Shown here in pieces: positions 28,683 through 38,784 of a stretch of DNA of 64,000 nt (positions within the stretch are counted from its first letter, which is position 1; each line of letters begins with the position of its first letter). Below the pieces are notes generated by a model, which was not told the DNA's origin, did no database searches, and saw only the letters and a list, made by a program, of their open reading frames with translations. The translations under genes and the position numbers were made by a program. The DNA is from Alishewanella tabrizica (GTDB taxonomy: Bacteria; Pseudomonadota; Gammaproteobacteria; Enterobacterales; Alteromonadaceae), in contig NZ_BMYR01000004.1 in assembly GCF_014652375.1 (NCBI RefSeq), positions 124,001 to 188,000 of the forward strand, read 5' to 3'.

Positions 28683-28724
28683 ATGGTCATCGCGGACAGT
28701 ATGTTGCGATGGCCATTGATTTTT
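28683..28724 (+). terminator. Terminator after ybiT
   Basis: ATGGTCATCGC paired with GCGATGGCCAT (one G-T pair), followed by TGATTTTT. Confidence 0.65.
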
Positions 28725-28893
28725 ACCATTTTGCCCCCATATAGTAATAATAGCTTTTTAAACCTTAAATCATCCAGGTAATAACACTATCACGTATTTT
28801 AGGTGTTCATCCTAGCATTGCTAGAGGTGCGTGTTTTGTGATTGTAGTAATGTGTTATTGTTTAGGCATGATTTATCACCAACGGGGAATGTT

Positions 28894-29361
28894 ATGAAAA
28901 TTAATATCGGTATTGATGAAGAGCAACGTAAAGCGATAGCGCATGGTTTATCTGTGTTGCTGGCGGATACCTACACCTTATATTTAAAAACGCACAATTA
29001 TCACTGGAATGTCACCGGGCCGATGTTTCAAACCTTACATACATTATTTGAGACCCAGTATACCGAGCTTGCGGTAGCGGTTGATGATATTGCTGAGCGG
29101 ATCCGTGCTTTAGGCGAGTTCGCCCCCGGTTCTTATAAAGAGTACGCCAAACTAACCAGCTTAAAAGAAGCTGACAGCGTGCCTTCAGCGGAAGAGATGA
29201 TTAAAGATTTAGTAAAAGGCCAGGAAGCTATTGCGAAAACAGCACGCTCTATTGTGCCTATTGCTGATGGTGCTTCAGACGAAGTCACGCTAGATTTACT
29301 GACGCAGCGTATGACGGTACATGAAAAAACAGCGTGGATGTTACGTAGCTTAGTTGCATAA
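28894..29361 (+). CDS. dps: Dps-family ferritin-like protein
   Basis: A 155-residue Dps protein that stores iron by oxidising Fe(II) with peroxide and may protect DNA. The ferroxidase signature is clear: [14 protein letters not shown] with two His, then [19 protein letters not shown] with Asp and Glu. The frame extends back to 28831, but ATG 28894 has GGGGAA at good distance and the family N-terminus ([18 protein letters not shown]). It is followed by a strong terminator. No OxyR site was identified. Confidence 0.93.
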   Translation: MKINIGIDEEQRKAIAHGLSVLLADTYTLYLKTHNYHWNVTGPMFQTLHTLFETQYTELAVAVDDIAERIRALGEFAPGSYKEYAKLTSLKEADSVPSAEEMIKDLVKGQEAIAKTARSIVPIADGASDEVTLDLLTQRMTVHEKTAWMLRSLVA

Positions 29362-29376
29362 ATGTATTTGTTTCCT

Positions 29377-29401
29377 AAAGGAGCCCTTGGCTCCTTTTTT
29401 T
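29377..29401 (+). terminator. Terminator after dps
   Basis: AAGGAGCC, CTT loop, GGCTCCTT followed by a run of T. Confidence 0.9.
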
Positions 29402-29538
29402 ATTTGTGCTTTTTCACACGGGCGATCATAAAAACTGCTAAGATTCTGCATGAAAACCTTGTAATATTGCGGCTACCAGCAACAGGTATGCTGTTGGCAA
29501 CGCTGAGTTGACGTTTAGATAATCCCGGAGAAGCCCAA

Positions 29539-30384
29539 ATGAATGCGTTACAGTATGCGCAGAATGTAATAGAGCTGTTTTCTTTACCCGATAGCTACTT
29601 CCGGGTGCGTGAATTAATGGAGTCAGAAACGGCAGATCTGGACGATATTGCCGAAGTCATTTTGCTTGATCCCGTGCTCACCTCAAAATTACTAAAGTTG
29701 GCGAACAGTGCCGTTTATCGCTTACCCTATCAAGTTGAAAATGTAAGTAAGGCCCTGTTAGTCTTAGGTAAAACACAAGTCTATAATCTTATTTTAAGTA
29801 TCGGTATTAGTTCAGCCTGCAGTCAATTAAACACGGAGTCTATTGATTTAGATCGGTTTTGGGAGCAAAGCGTAAATGCAGCTTTAATTGCTAAATATCT
29901 GGCTACGCAATTGGGCTTAAAATCGGCAGATAGGGTGTATGTATCAGGTTTGCTTCATAATATTGGCGAGTTGGTTGTTGCCCAGCAAAATCCAGACATT
30001 GCGGCTAATGCACAAGCATACACTCCTGAAATCATGCCATGGCAGTTGCAGCAAACGCTTTTAGGCTTTAGCTATGCAGCCTGTGGTGCAGAATTACTTT
30101 ATTTGTGGCAACTTCCTGATTTAATTGTTGAACCCATTGCTTTACAACACAATTTACAGTATCACGCCCGGGCCTTAGAAGAACTGGTCGTACATCTTGC
30201 AGTGCGATTAGCGCTAGCTAATCAGCACCCAGAGCTTTATAGTATGAAGTCAGTGGCGGACCCTGCCTTGCTTGAGTTACTGCAACTTGAACAAAGCGAT
30301 CTCATCAAAGCCATTGATTTTTGTAACACTGAAGGGCTGTTTGTATTATCTGTATTAAACCCCAGGATCAGCACCATTTATTAA
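29539..30384 (+). CDS. HDOD-domain protein
   Basis: A 281-residue protein, almost entirely an HDOD domain (about 10-210): LPDSYFRVRELM, DPVLTSKLLKLANSA, VSKALLVLG and SGLLHNIGELVV. HDOD proteins are HD-fold relatives, usually without catalytic metal residues, that work in signalling and stress or chemotaxis circuits. The GGAGAAG site before ATG is good. It stands alone between two terminators, so the partner is unknown. Confidence 0.87.
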   Translation: MNALQYAQNVIELFSLPDSYFRVRELMESETADLDDIAEVILLDPVLTSKLLKLANSAVYRLPYQVENVSKALLVLGKTQVYNLILSIGISSACSQLNTESIDLDRFWEQSVNAALIAKYLATQLGLKSADRVYVSGLLHNIGELVVAQQNPDIAANAQAYTPEIMPWQLQQTLLGFSYAACGAELLYLWQLPDLIVEPIALQHNLQYHARALEELVVHLAVRLALANQHPELYSMKSVADPALLELLQLEQSDLIKAIDFCNTEGLFVLSVLNPRISTIY

Positions 30385-30394
30385 TATCATCTGA

Positions 30395-30426
30395 CTGCCA
30401 CGTAAGGTGGCAGCTGTCATTTTTTT
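30395..30426 (+). terminator. Terminator after the HDOD gene
   Basis: CTGCCAC/GTGGCAG stem, a short gap and then seven T (30420-30426). Confidence 0.65.
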
Positions 30427-30437
30427 CGGATTAGAAC

Positions 30438-32135
30438 ATGTCTGCAAACTTTTCAACGAAGCGACCTTTGTACACCGGGTATGCCGGTTCAGCCTTACTT
30501 GAAACCCCCTTACTCAATAAAGGTAGTGCTTTTACCCGCGAAGAGCGGGCAGCGTTTAACTTAACGGGCTTATTGCCACCGCGTTATGAAACCATTGAGG
30601 AACAAGTCAGTCGCTGTTATCAACAGTATCGTAGTTTTGATGATGCCATTAATAAGCATATTTACTTGCGGGTGATTCAAGATAATAACGAGACCTTATT
30701 TTATCGTTTGGTGCAACAGCATTTAGAAGAAATGTTGCCCATTATTTACACGCCCACCGTTGGCGATGCATGCGAGCAATTTTCTGACATTTATCGCAGC
30801 GCACGTGGTCTTTTTATCAGCTATGAAGATCGACATAATTTAGACGATGTGCTTCGAAATGCTACCAAGGCTAAAGTTAAAGTGATTGTGGTCACTGATG
30901 GTGAGCGTGTACTCGGGTTAGGCGATCAGGGTATTGGTGGGATGGGGATCTCGATCGGTAAGCTATCGCTATACACCGCCTGTGGTGGTATCAGCCCAGC
31001 CTACACCTTACCGGTCATGCTGGATGTTGGAACCAACAACGAGAAATTGCTCAATGATCCTATGTACATGGGCTTGCGTCAAAAACGTGTTAATGCTGAT
31101 GAGTACAATGCATTTATTGATTTATTTATTCAGGCAGTAAAACGCCGTTGGCCTGAAGCGATTATCCAATTTGAAGACTTTGCGCAGCCTAATGCGATGC
31201 CTATCCTACAGCGCTATCGTGATCAGGTGTGTTGTTTTAACGATGATATTCAAGGTACAGCTGCAGTAACAGTGGGTACCTTGTTAGCCGCCTGCCGTTC
31301 TAAGGGGGCACAATTAAAAGATCAAAAAGTGGTGTTTGTTGGGGCAGGCTCTGCCGGCTGTGGTATCGCTGAGCAAATTATTAGCCAAATGGTAGCCGAG
31401 GGTGCGAGTGAACAACAAGCCCGTGGTCAAATTTATATGGTTGATCGGTTTGGCTTGTTAGCTGAAGGTATGGCTGAGCTACGTGATTTCCAACAAGCTC
31501 TCGTGCAAACACAACAGGCATTGTCTGGTTGGAGTTATAGCGGCGAATTCCCAAGTTTATTAGATGTTATGCATTGTGCCGAGCCTACGGTATTAATCGG
31601 TGTGTCTGGCCAAGCAGGGCTGTTTACTGAGCAAATTATTCGCGCTATGAAAAAAGGCTGCGAATTACCGATTATCTTTCCATTGAGTAATCCATCACGT
31701 CAGGTTGAAGCAACACCAGAACAAGTTATTGAATGGACTGATGGTGAGGTAATTGTTGCCACAGGTAGCCCATTTAAACCGGTATCTTTTAATGGCAAAG
31801 TGCATGCGATTACCCAGTGTAACAACAGTTACATTTTTCCAGGTATTGGTCTTGGGGTAATTGCGGTGAAAGCGCGGCTGATCAGTGATGATATGTTGCG
31901 TGCTGCCAGTGAGACATTGGCAGCAAATTCACCCTTAGCCAATACCGGGCAGGGTGGATTATTACCTCCCTTTACAGAACTGGCCGCGTTAAGCAAAAAA
32001 ATTGCGTTTGCAGTGGCCAAAGTGGCTATGCAGCAAGGTTTAGCCCTAGAGATTGATGACAATATGCTGCAACAGCGGATTGAAAATAATTTCTGGAAAC
32101 CAGAGTATCGGCATTATCGACGGGTGAGCGGCTAA
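30438..32135 (+). CDS. maeA: NAD-dependent malic enzyme
   Basis: Decarboxylates malate to pyruvate with NAD. The 565 residues fit MaeA/SfcA length: [50 protein letters not shown] (metal site) and [16 protein letters not shown] (NAD site). It is monocistronic; its 3' end faces zapA with an inverted repeat in between. No HexR box was seen before it. Confidence 0.95.
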   Translation: MSANFSTKRPLYTGYAGSALLETPLLNKGSAFTREERAAFNLTGLLPPRYETIEEQVSRCYQQYRSFDDAINKHIYLRVIQDNNETLFYRLVQQHLEEMLPIIYTPTVGDACEQFSDIYRSARGLFISYEDRHNLDDVLRNATKAKVKVIVVTDGERVLGLGDQGIGGMGISIGKLSLYTACGGISPAYTLPVMLDVGTNNEKLLNDPMYMGLRQKRVNADEYNAFIDLFIQAVKRRWPEAIIQFEDFAQPNAMPILQRYRDQVCCFNDDIQGTAAVTVGTLLAACRSKGAQLKDQKVVFVGAGSAGCGIAEQIISQMVAEGASEQQARGQIYMVDRFGLLAEGMAELRDFQQALVQTQQALSGWSYSGEFPSLLDVMHCAEPTVLIGVSGQAGLFTEQIIRAMKKGCELPIIFPLSNPSRQVEATPEQVIEWTDGEVIVATGSPFKPVSFNGKVHAITQCNNSYIFPGIGLGVIAVKARLISDDMLRAASETLAANSPLANTGQGGLLPPFTELAALSKKIAFAVAKVAMQQGLALEIDDNMLQQRIENNFWKPEYRHYRRVSG

Positions 32136-32160
32136 GGTAAAATAGCCAAAACGCCCAAAC

Positions 32161-32193
32161 ATACAAACAGCGGCGTTATTCCGCTGTTTGTAT
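32161..32193. terminator. Perfect 13-bp inverted repeat between maeA and zapA
   Basis: ATACAAACAGCGG and its exact complement flank a 7-base loop that contains the zapA stop codon. There is no clean T run on either side, so it may end transcription weakly or protect 3' ends. It is placed to serve both convergent genes. Confidence 0.55.
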
Positions 32194-32442
32194 CAGTGCC
32201 AAAAGTGATTGGAATTGCTTATCCTGTAGCTGTTGCTGTTCAGCTAGTTCCGTTAACAGATTAATGGCCGTTAGCACCAATAGCTGATCGCGCGTGGCTA
32301 AGGGCAATTCCGCTGCCTGCAGGGCAAGGCGTTCATCAAGTTGACTCGCCATAACAGTAAGCTGCTTAACCTTATCAGACGGATTTTTAAAACGATAATC
32401 GCGTCCAAGAATGGTCAGAATATAAGGTTCATCGCGGTGCAT
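32176..32442 (-). CDS. zapA: Cell division protein ZapA
   Basis: An 88-residue protein that bundles FtsZ protofilaments at the division ring. DEPYILTILGRDYRF forms the N-terminal beta domain and the rest is a long coiled-coil helix, with length and pattern of short ZapA. It begins one base inside the stop of the TIGR02449-like gene (TAATG), so the two are coupled. The 6S RNA that often follows zapA is not seen; maeA abuts it on the opposite strand. Confidence 0.9.
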   Translation of the reverse strand: MHRDEPYILTILGRDYRFKNPSDKVKQLTVMASQLDERLALQAAELPLATRDQLLVLTAINLLTELAEQQQLQDKQFQSLLALIQTAE

Positions 32443-32651
32443 TAGCGAGCAGCGGTGTCACTTAGGCTGGTTAATAAGGTTTGCAGGTTTTGGGTTAATT
32501 GTGCTTGTTGCTCATCCTTTTCCAGCATCTCTAATTGCAGCAGTTCGTGTTGCTCTTGTAATGTCGCCAGTTGCGTCGTTAATTGCTGATTTTTCTCAAG
32601 AAGGCGCTGTACTGCGATCTGCAGTTCAGAAAATAGGTGTTCGGTATTCAT
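32442..32651 (-). CDS. TIGR02449-family small coiled-coil protein
   Basis: A 69-residue protein, almost wholly coiled coil with heptad Leu (LFSELQIAVQRLLEKNQQLT). It matches TIGR02449, a ZapB-like family regularly found upstream of zapA in gammaproteobacteria. A divisome role is inferred from position and shape. Its stop overlaps the zapA start by one base. CCTTCATG context gives a GGAGCC-type site in front of the ATG. Confidence 0.8.
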   Translation of the reverse strand: MNTEHLFSELQIAVQRLLEKNQQLTTQLATLQEQHELLQLEMLEKDEQQAQLTQNLQTLLTSLSDTAAR

Positions 32652-32828
32652 GAAGGCTCCGGCGTTTGCTAAAAGCCGCTACAGTAATGAAACTGCGCGG
32701 CTAAAGCCAGTGAAAACCCCCATTTGTTGCCTGATTGCTGCTTAAGTATGCAAAGCAGCTAAAGCGACAGCCAAAGTAGGATAGCGAAATCGTTTTTCGG
32801 TTGTCAAACCCAAATAGATTTTGCAATA

Positions 32829-35807
32829 TTAAGCCTGAGTGTCAGCAAGCACTACTTGAGCCCGGCCTTGATGTTTTCCTCGATAAAGTGCGTCATCAGC
32901 CAGTTTTACCCAGGTATCAACTAGCCAGGTAGTTGTGGGTAAACAAACTACACCAAAGGTTGCACTATAAGCAATGTGGTGTTCAGCCTGAGTAAAAGGT
33001 GACGCTTTTAACGTGTTTAATAACGTGTCACAAAAGGCTTTAGCCGCCTGAGCATCGGCATGCGGTAGAGCCATAATAAATTCTTCACCGCCCCAGCGTC
33101 CGATAATATCGGTTTTTTTCGCTTGGCTTGCGATCAGTGAAGAGAAGTGTTGTAACACGCTATCACCGATATTATGTCCATACTGATCATTAATCTGCTT
33201 AAAATGGTCTATATCTATCAATACCATACTCATGGGATAGTGTCGCATACGCGCATGCGTTAGACTTTGCTCAAACTGTTCGACAAAGCCACCCCGATTA
33301 TATAACCCCGTTAAGACATCGTGATCTGCACGATCTTTCAGCTTGACGGTTAACGCTTCTAGCTCACTGGTTCGCTCTTGAACCAATTTTTGTAAACGTT
33401 TATTCCGATTTTTTAGCCGGTTTTGCTGCACTCGCATAAATACCAGTACCAGCATAAGTCCTAGCAAAATAATCATAAACCACAACCATGATGCATACCA
33501 CCAAGGTGCGTTAACGACGATATTAATTCGTAGTGGGCGTTCTGTTCCCACCCCTCGGCTGTTTTGTCCCTCTATTTCGAGCACATAGCGACCAGGTGCT
33601 AAATTGCTGTAGCGCGCTTCATGGCTTTTATCATAAGGGCTCCAACGATCAGAAAAACCGAGTAAGCGGCTGCGCGTGGTGTTTAGGGCTGGGTCGCGAT
33701 AATCCACTAAGGCATACCCTATCACCAGCTCACGATAGCCATAAGGCAGTTCGATTGTTTCAGGGTAAGCTTGATAGGTTTTAGTCTGATCAGTGCCATC
33801 AATCACCACTTTGGCGATCACGAGGCGTGGTGCTTGAAAATTTTCATATTCAGGATGAATAGCTATTAAAACCGCGCCGGCGGCTGTCCCAAACAATACC
33901 TCACCTGCAGGCCCCACTGAATAAGACTTTTGTTGAGTCGTTAAATTCGGCAGACCATCATGCTTACCATAACTGACAAAACGTTGTAGCGATTGATCGA
34001 AACGGGCTATGCCGTTATTGGTCATGATCCAAAGTTGCTGCGAATGGTCAAAAAAAGCGCCGCTAATAAACAAACTGGGTAATCCTTGCTCAATAGCGTA
34101 TTGGCTAACTCGCTGAGTTGCTCTATCGTAACGCCACAAACCAAACTCAGAACACAACCACAGTATTTGGTCACCTTCTGGTAATACACAAGTATAGCCA
34201 TCTACTGCATTTTGATTGTTTATCTGAAGCCTTTGCCAAGGGGCGTTAGGCTGTGGTTGACTGAATACGCCCGAATAGCGTGTAACCGCGAAAGTACTAC
34301 CATCGGTACTTTTACCCAATTGATAAATTTGATCGCCATTGGTTTCTTTTAATTGCGCCAGCTCCAACTGCGCGTGCTGTAATTCGGGCTGCCAAACCAA
34401 TAATCCTTGCTGCCACACCCCTAAATAAAAATGGCCTGCATCAGAAATATAGAGCTCTGTTACACCGCCAACGTGCATATTAGCCAAATCAAATGGCGTA
34501 TTAACCGCGACAAGTGTGTTTTGTTGCAGCTGATACAAACCGCGATCCGTCGCGAGCCATAATTGTCCTGTTGGATCCGCCGTGATCCGAAACACCTTAC
34601 GGATCCCAAATTGTTTGCGTAGCTCAATAGCATGCCAATCTTCTGTATTAGCATCACGGTAAAGTAAATTGTTTTGTGCTGCTAGCCACATTCGCCCTTG
34701 TTTATCATGGTATATCGCGCTAATCAAACGCTCGCCAAGGGAGGCAACCGTCGCCGGCATGGTGTGAACTAACGGGATAAATCCCTTATATTGTGGGGTA
34801 CCAATAAAAAAGCCTTGTTCACGACTACCCAACCAGAGCTGATCTGCGCTATCAAGGTAAATACTTCGAATATCCACATCAGGTAGAGTGTTGTAGCCTA
34901 AACTAAACAGTGTCCATTGCCGCGTTTGGCTATTAAGTTGATATAAACCATCAAAAGCACCAACCCACAAAGCGTGGTTTGTTCCACGATGCAGGGCATT
35001 TACACGGGGCTGAGGTAGGTTATCTGGCGCCGCAATTCTTACAAAACACATGCACGCCGTTTCAAACACAAACACGCCATTTGCCGCCCCAGCCCAAACA
35101 GTGTGATCAATAAATTCAACCGTTCTCACTTCTTGCGCACGTTCGCTTATGGCATGTTCGGTATCAGGCAAAAAGAACTGCTGGTATTGATTATGTTGTG
35201 GATCGAGCAAAAAAAGGCCATTTGAGGTTGCAAACCACAATCCTGTTGGCGATTCAGCAATGCCCCAAATTCGTTGTTCAAATAAGGGATGTGTTGGTTC
35301 ATCGAATGCATAACGGTGCAGTACTAAGGGATTTTCAGGATAAATAACATACAAACCGGCAATGGTGCCTACCCATATCCGCTGCTGACTGTCTTGAAAT
35401 AGTGTTTGGATACGCGGTGTCGATAAAGCATGGGGATCATTGGGTTTAATTGGAAAGACAAAAGGCATATCTTGATTGTGCGGATAATAAAGTAATCCCT
35501 CTCGCCAGCTGGCAACCCACAGATCGCCCTTAGCCGTGAGTAAAAAGTTATTGGTATTTTTTCGACTACCTCGGCGTACGTCTGGTTCTAACCAATTGAT
35601 ACTGGTTAATCCATCATAGCGAAGTAAACCATCGGTATCAGAGGCAAACCAAATAAATCCAGCACTGTCTTGTGCAATATGATAAACCGATGATTGCCTT
35701 GCGGACAGGGGATCGCTGGGTGAGCTAAACGTATAGTGGCTTGCTTGCAGTGCGACCGAAAACAACATAAAAGCGACGAATGTGAGCCGAAGAACCAGTA
35801 TCAGCAT
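32829..35807 (-). CDS. Two-component-type propeller sensor with GGDEF diguanylate cyclase
   Basis: A 992-residue membrane protein. A signal or anchor (about 1-22) is followed by many seven-bladed propeller repeats (about 30-690; VYHIAQDSAGFIWFAS, RIWVGTIAGLY) and a Y_Y_Y domain (YSNLAPGRYVLEIEGQN) in the periplasm. One transmembrane helix (about 767-790) leads to a coiled coil and a GGDEF domain with RWGGEEF near 904-910 and the partner motif VLTGLYNRGGF. The intact GGEEF site suggests it makes cyclic-di-GMP. Its ligand is unknown. It is transcribed alone, and no HK or EAL domain is present. Confidence 0.9.
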   Translation of the reverse strand: MLILVLRLTFVAFMLFSVALQASHYTFSSPSDPLSARQSSVYHIAQDSAGFIWFASDTDGLLRYDGLTSINWLEPDVRRGSRKNTNNFLLTAKGDLWVASWREGLLYYPHNQDMPFVFPIKPNDPHALSTPRIQTLFQDSQQRIWVGTIAGLYVIYPENPLVLHRYAFDEPTHPLFEQRIWGIAESPTGLWFATSNGLFLLDPQHNQYQQFFLPDTEHAISERAQEVRTVEFIDHTVWAGAANGVFVFETACMCFVRIAAPDNLPQPRVNALHRGTNHALWVGAFDGLYQLNSQTRQWTLFSLGYNTLPDVDIRSIYLDSADQLWLGSREQGFFIGTPQYKGFIPLVHTMPATVASLGERLISAIYHDKQGRMWLAAQNNLLYRDANTEDWHAIELRKQFGIRKVFRITADPTGQLWLATDRGLYQLQQNTLVAVNTPFDLANMHVGGVTELYISDAGHFYLGVWQQGLLVWQPELQHAQLELAQLKETNGDQIYQLGKSTDGSTFAVTRYSGVFSQPQPNAPWQRLQINNQNAVDGYTCVLPEGDQILWLCSEFGLWRYDRATQRVSQYAIEQGLPSLFISGAFFDHSQQLWIMTNNGIARFDQSLQRFVSYGKHDGLPNLTTQQKSYSVGPAGEVLFGTAAGAVLIAIHPEYENFQAPRLVIAKVVIDGTDQTKTYQAYPETIELPYGYRELVIGYALVDYRDPALNTTRSRLLGFSDRWSPYDKSHEARYSNLAPGRYVLEIEGQNSRGVGTERPLRINIVVNAPWWYASWLWFMIILLGLMLVLVFMRVQQNRLKNRNKRLQKLVQERTSELEALTVKLKDRADHDVLTGLYNRGGFVEQFEQSLTHARMRHYPMSMVLIDIDHFKQINDQYGHNIGDSVLQHFSSLIASQAKKTDIIGRWGGEEFIMALPHADAQAAKAFCDTLLNTLKASPFTQAEHHIAYSATFGVVCLPTTTWLVDTWVKLADDALYRGKHQGRAQVVLADTQA

Positions 35808-35998
35808 TACTACGGTATTTCCCTATGACGTTATATGACTAGTTATACCTGCTTTAATGACGGCAAACAATAAATTGCCCACCTAAAACATTAATCTTTG
35901 TTAAAATAACGGCTAGCAACAGGATAGTCGTTTAAAGCAGGCCGGCTTTAAACTTGTCGTCATCAGCGCATACGGCCAGCGCGGTAGTCGTCGTTGTT

Positions 35999-36937
35999 AT
36001 GTTAAAAAACATTATTGGATGTATTCTGGCGTTGTATGTTACCGCTAGCCAGGCGGAACCGGCAAATTTTGATCAAGCCAAAGTAAGTTTAAAACAGATT
36101 TATGCTGGGCAAGAACGCACTTTTTATTGTGATTGTGCGATCAATTGGGTAGGGCGCAGTGGTGGAAGAGTAGATCATGCGTCCTGTGGTTTTGAAGTGT
36201 ATTCACCGCGTGGTTTACCCAGCGAAGCAACATTAGCACGTGCTGCGCGTTCAGAAGTGGAACATATTATTCCAATATCCTGGGTGGGAAAACAGCTAAG
36301 TTGTTGGCAACAAGGCGGGCGTAAAAATTGTCAGGCAACCGATCCCTTATTTAATAAAATAGAGGGCGATTTATTTAACCTAACCTATGCTGTTGGTCAA
36401 ATTAACGGTCTGCGTGCCGATTTCCCGTTTGGGATGGTGACTGAAAATACCCCCGCACAGTTTGGCCAATGTGACATTAAGATTGATACTAAAAATCGAA
36501 AGGTACAACCTAAAGCGAGTATTCGTGGTGATATTGCACGTGTTGCTTTTTACATGGCGGATCGCTACAACCTGCGTTTAAGCCGACAAGATCAACAGCT
36601 GTATTTAGCCTGGCATCAACAGGACCCTGTTTCACCATTAGAGCTAGAGCGCCATCAACGCACGGCGACGCTGACCGGACGAACAAATCCCTTTGTTACC
36701 GGTGAACAACAATGGCGACTGGGGTTTGTGACACGTGGCGAGGGCTTAAAATCCGCTACGCCGGCATTATATGCTGCAACGTCTGCGGGCCCCATTCATG
36801 GTAACCGTAACTCACGCATTTATCATCGGCCAGATTGTCCTAATTATCAAAGTATGGCGGCAACAAACCGAGTTGTATTTCCCTCAGTTGCGGCAGCTGA
36901 ACAACAGGGGTATCGGCTTGCGGCGAACTGTCCTTAG
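35999..36937 (+). CDS. Secreted endonuclease I (EndA/NucM) with C-terminal Ada-like Zn-binding tail
   Basis: A 312-residue secreted nuclease with signal peptide (LKNIIGCILALYVTASQA). The EndA core has DCAINW, EVEHIIPISW (catalytic His) and NLTYAVGQINGLRADFPFG. Extra Cys pairs would form disulfides in the periplasm. An added tail (about 265-312) has GNRNSRIYHRPDCPNY and a final NCP, matching the Ada metal-binding-like module found at nuclease ends. I chose ATG 35999 because it begins the signal peptide, though no strong ribosome site precedes it; the frame opens at 35954. Confidence 0.87.
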   Translation: MLKNIIGCILALYVTASQAEPANFDQAKVSLKQIYAGQERTFYCDCAINWVGRSGGRVDHASCGFEVYSPRGLPSEATLARAARSEVEHIIPISWVGKQLSCWQQGGRKNCQATDPLFNKIEGDLFNLTYAVGQINGLRADFPFGMVTENTPAQFGQCDIKIDTKNRKVQPKASIRGDIARVAFYMADRYNLRLSRQDQQLYLAWHQQDPVSPLELERHQRTATLTGRTNPFVTGEQQWRLGFVTRGEGLKSATPALYAATSAGPIHGNRNSRIYHRPDCPNYQSMAATNRVVFPSVAAAEQQGYRLAANCP

Positions 36938-37012
36938 CAATTTTCTGAATTTATTGTGCGTGGGCTACTCTAATAACGCATTCTGAATAAACATTTGCAT
37001 AGAGAACTTAAC

Positions 37013-37723
37013 ATGATAAATAAGCTTTTTTTAGAAAAATTGTTGAAATCGGGTGCTGAATTAACGGGTAGCGGTAAAAGCACATCACATTCGCAGCAGG
37101 ATATTACGCAAACGTTAGGCAGCCTGTTAAAGGGCAAAGGCGGCGCAGCGGTGGCTGGTGGGGCACTAGGCTATCTGCTGGGCAGTAAAAAAGGCCGCAG
37201 TATTGGTGGCAAAGTACTGACTTATGGTGGTTTAGCTGCATTAGGCGCCTTAGCCTACAAAGCCTATGGCGATTGGCAACAAAACCAACAGGCAGCGGGG
37301 CAACCGTCAACGCCATCACTACCACAAACACTCGGTAATATGAATGAGCAGCAAGTGGATCATCATTGTAAGGCGATTCTGATTGCGGTTATCGCAGCGG
37401 CTAAGGCAGATGGTCATATTGATGATCGTGAACGGGAAATCATTGATGCCGAAGTGGCAAAATTAACCGCCGATGCGGTGTTGATCCGTTTTGTTGATGC
37501 AGAGCTACAAAAGCCACTTGATCCTGCAGAGGTGGCTAAACATGCCAAATCTCAGGAGATGGCAGCCGAAATGTTTTTAGCCAGTGTGCTAGTGATAGAC
37601 GAAGAAAGCTTTATGGAACGCAGCTATTTAAATGAATTAGCTCGACAGTTAACCCTACCAGAAGGGTTACAGCATGAACTTAAACAACAGGTCAAACAAC
37701 TTACGTTGACAACGCAGGGCTAA
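37013..37723 (+). CDS. DUF533 (YebE-like) TerB-fold protein
   Basis: A 236-residue protein. An N-terminal Gly-rich segment, GGAAVAGGALGYLLGSKKG, is the DUF533 mark, followed by a linker and a TerB-like helical domain (about 105-230; AAAKADGHIDDREREII, ASVLVIDEESFMERSYL). The E. coli relative YebE is an inner-membrane stress protein of unknown role. ATG 37013 was chosen for its AGAGAA site; the frame is open from 36995. It follows the nuclease by 75 bp. Confidence 0.87.
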   Translation: MINKLFLEKLLKSGAELTGSGKSTSHSQQDITQTLGSLLKGKGGAAVAGGALGYLLGSKKGRSIGGKVLTYGGLAALGALAYKAYGDWQQNQQAAGQPSTPSLPQTLGNMNEQQVDHHCKAILIAVIAAAKADGHIDDREREIIDAEVAKLTADAVLIRFVDAELQKPLDPAEVAKHAKSQEMAAEMFLASVLVIDEESFMERSYLNELARQLTLPEGLQHELKQQVKQLTLTTQG

Positions 37724-37852
37724 GGTTAATTAGCTTTACGTTGTTGCAGGCTAGACATAACACGCGTATCGATGAACCTAGCCGATACGCAGTGTTTATG
37801 CATAGTGTGTTGTTACTTGGCATCCCAGTGCAAAGCGACTTTGCAGAAATGC

Positions 37853-38695
37853 TCAGAGTCCCAGTGGAATAAAATCATCACTACTATGGCGGTTTGCTAA
37901 GTGAGGCTCCGGTCCAAAAGTACGGTTTACCACATAACCACGCTTAACAGCAGGCCTATTATCAATTAACCTGGCCCAGCGCTGTACATGGGGATACTCG
38001 TGCACACTTAAAAACTCGGCCGCATCATATAACCGGCCTAATACCACGCCACCATACCAAGGCCAAATGGCCATATCTGCAATAGTATATTCCTCACCTG
38101 CAATATAGGTTCGCGTAGCTAATAACTGGTTTAACACATCAAGCTGCCGCTTGGTTTCCATGGCATAGCGATCTATCGCATATTCAATTTTTACGGGAGC
38201 ATAAGCATAAAAATGCCCAAAACCGCCGCCTAAAAAGGGCGCACTGCCCATTTGCCAGAATAACCAATTAAACATTTCTGTACGTGTTGCACTGTCGCGT
38301 GGCATAAATGCCTGAAACTTTTCAGCCAAATATAGCAAAATAGCGGCAGACTCAAATACGCGCGTTGGTGGTGATGTACTGTGATCCAGTAATGCGGGGA
38401 TCTTTGAATTAGGGTTCACGTCCACAAAACCACTGCTAAATTGTGTGCCTTCTCTAATATTAATCAGCCAAGCATCGTACTCGGCTGCATGGTGACCCGC
38501 AGCAATTAACTCTTCAAGTAAAATCGTTACTTTTACACCATTGGGGGTTGCCAATGAGTATAACTGCAAGGCATGTTGCCCTTTAGGTAAGACCATCTCA
38601 TGTGTCGCACCGGCTATCGGCCGATTAATATTAGCAAAGGTTCCACCGTTTTGTTGTTGCCATTGCCAGATTTTAGGAGGGGTGTAACTGCTCAT
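37853..38695 (-). CDS. yghU: Glutathione S-transferase, YghU type
   Basis: A 280-residue GST of the Nu class. The thioredoxin fold (LQLYSLATPNGVKVTILLEEL) and NPNSKIPAL and FESAAILLYLAEKF precede the helical domain, with FLGGGFGHFYAYAPVKIEYAI and YTIADMAIWPWYG. E. coli YghU reduces disulfides with glutathione. The start at 38695 (SSYTPPKIW) fits the family N-terminus; another ATG at 38707 is in frame. The gene is single. Confidence 0.92.
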   Translation of the reverse strand: MSSYTPPKIWQWQQQNGGTFANINRPIAGATHEMVLPKGQHALQLYSLATPNGVKVTILLEELIAAGHHAAEYDAWLINIREGTQFSSGFVDVNPNSKIPALLDHSTSPPTRVFESAAILLYLAEKFQAFMPRDSATRTEMFNWLFWQMGSAPFLGGGFGHFYAYAPVKIEYAIDRYAMETKRQLDVLNQLLATRTYIAGEEYTIADMAIWPWYGGVVLGRLYDAAEFLSVHEYPHVQRWARLIDNRPAVKRGYVVNRTFGPEPHLANRHSSDDFIPLGL

Positions 38696-38745
38696 TATAC
38701 GTCTCATTGTCAGTGCATGATGTTGTCATGCTTATGCCAAAGCTA

Positions 38746-38767
38746 AACGTGGCTTTTTAGCCACGTT
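38746..38767 (-). terminator. Weak hairpin after the PAS chemoreceptor gene
   Basis: AACGTGGC/GCCACGTT 8-bp stem with a 6-base loop, placed downstream of the minus-strand gene ending at 38785. The T run is poor. Confidence 0.5.
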
Positions 38768-38784
38768 ATGGAAAAGGCAAAGGT

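Noticed and set aside
32652-32828. 6S RNA in the gap upstream of the zapA pair
   Set aside because: No 6S-like closing stem or bubble pattern could be seen; not excluded without a covariance search.
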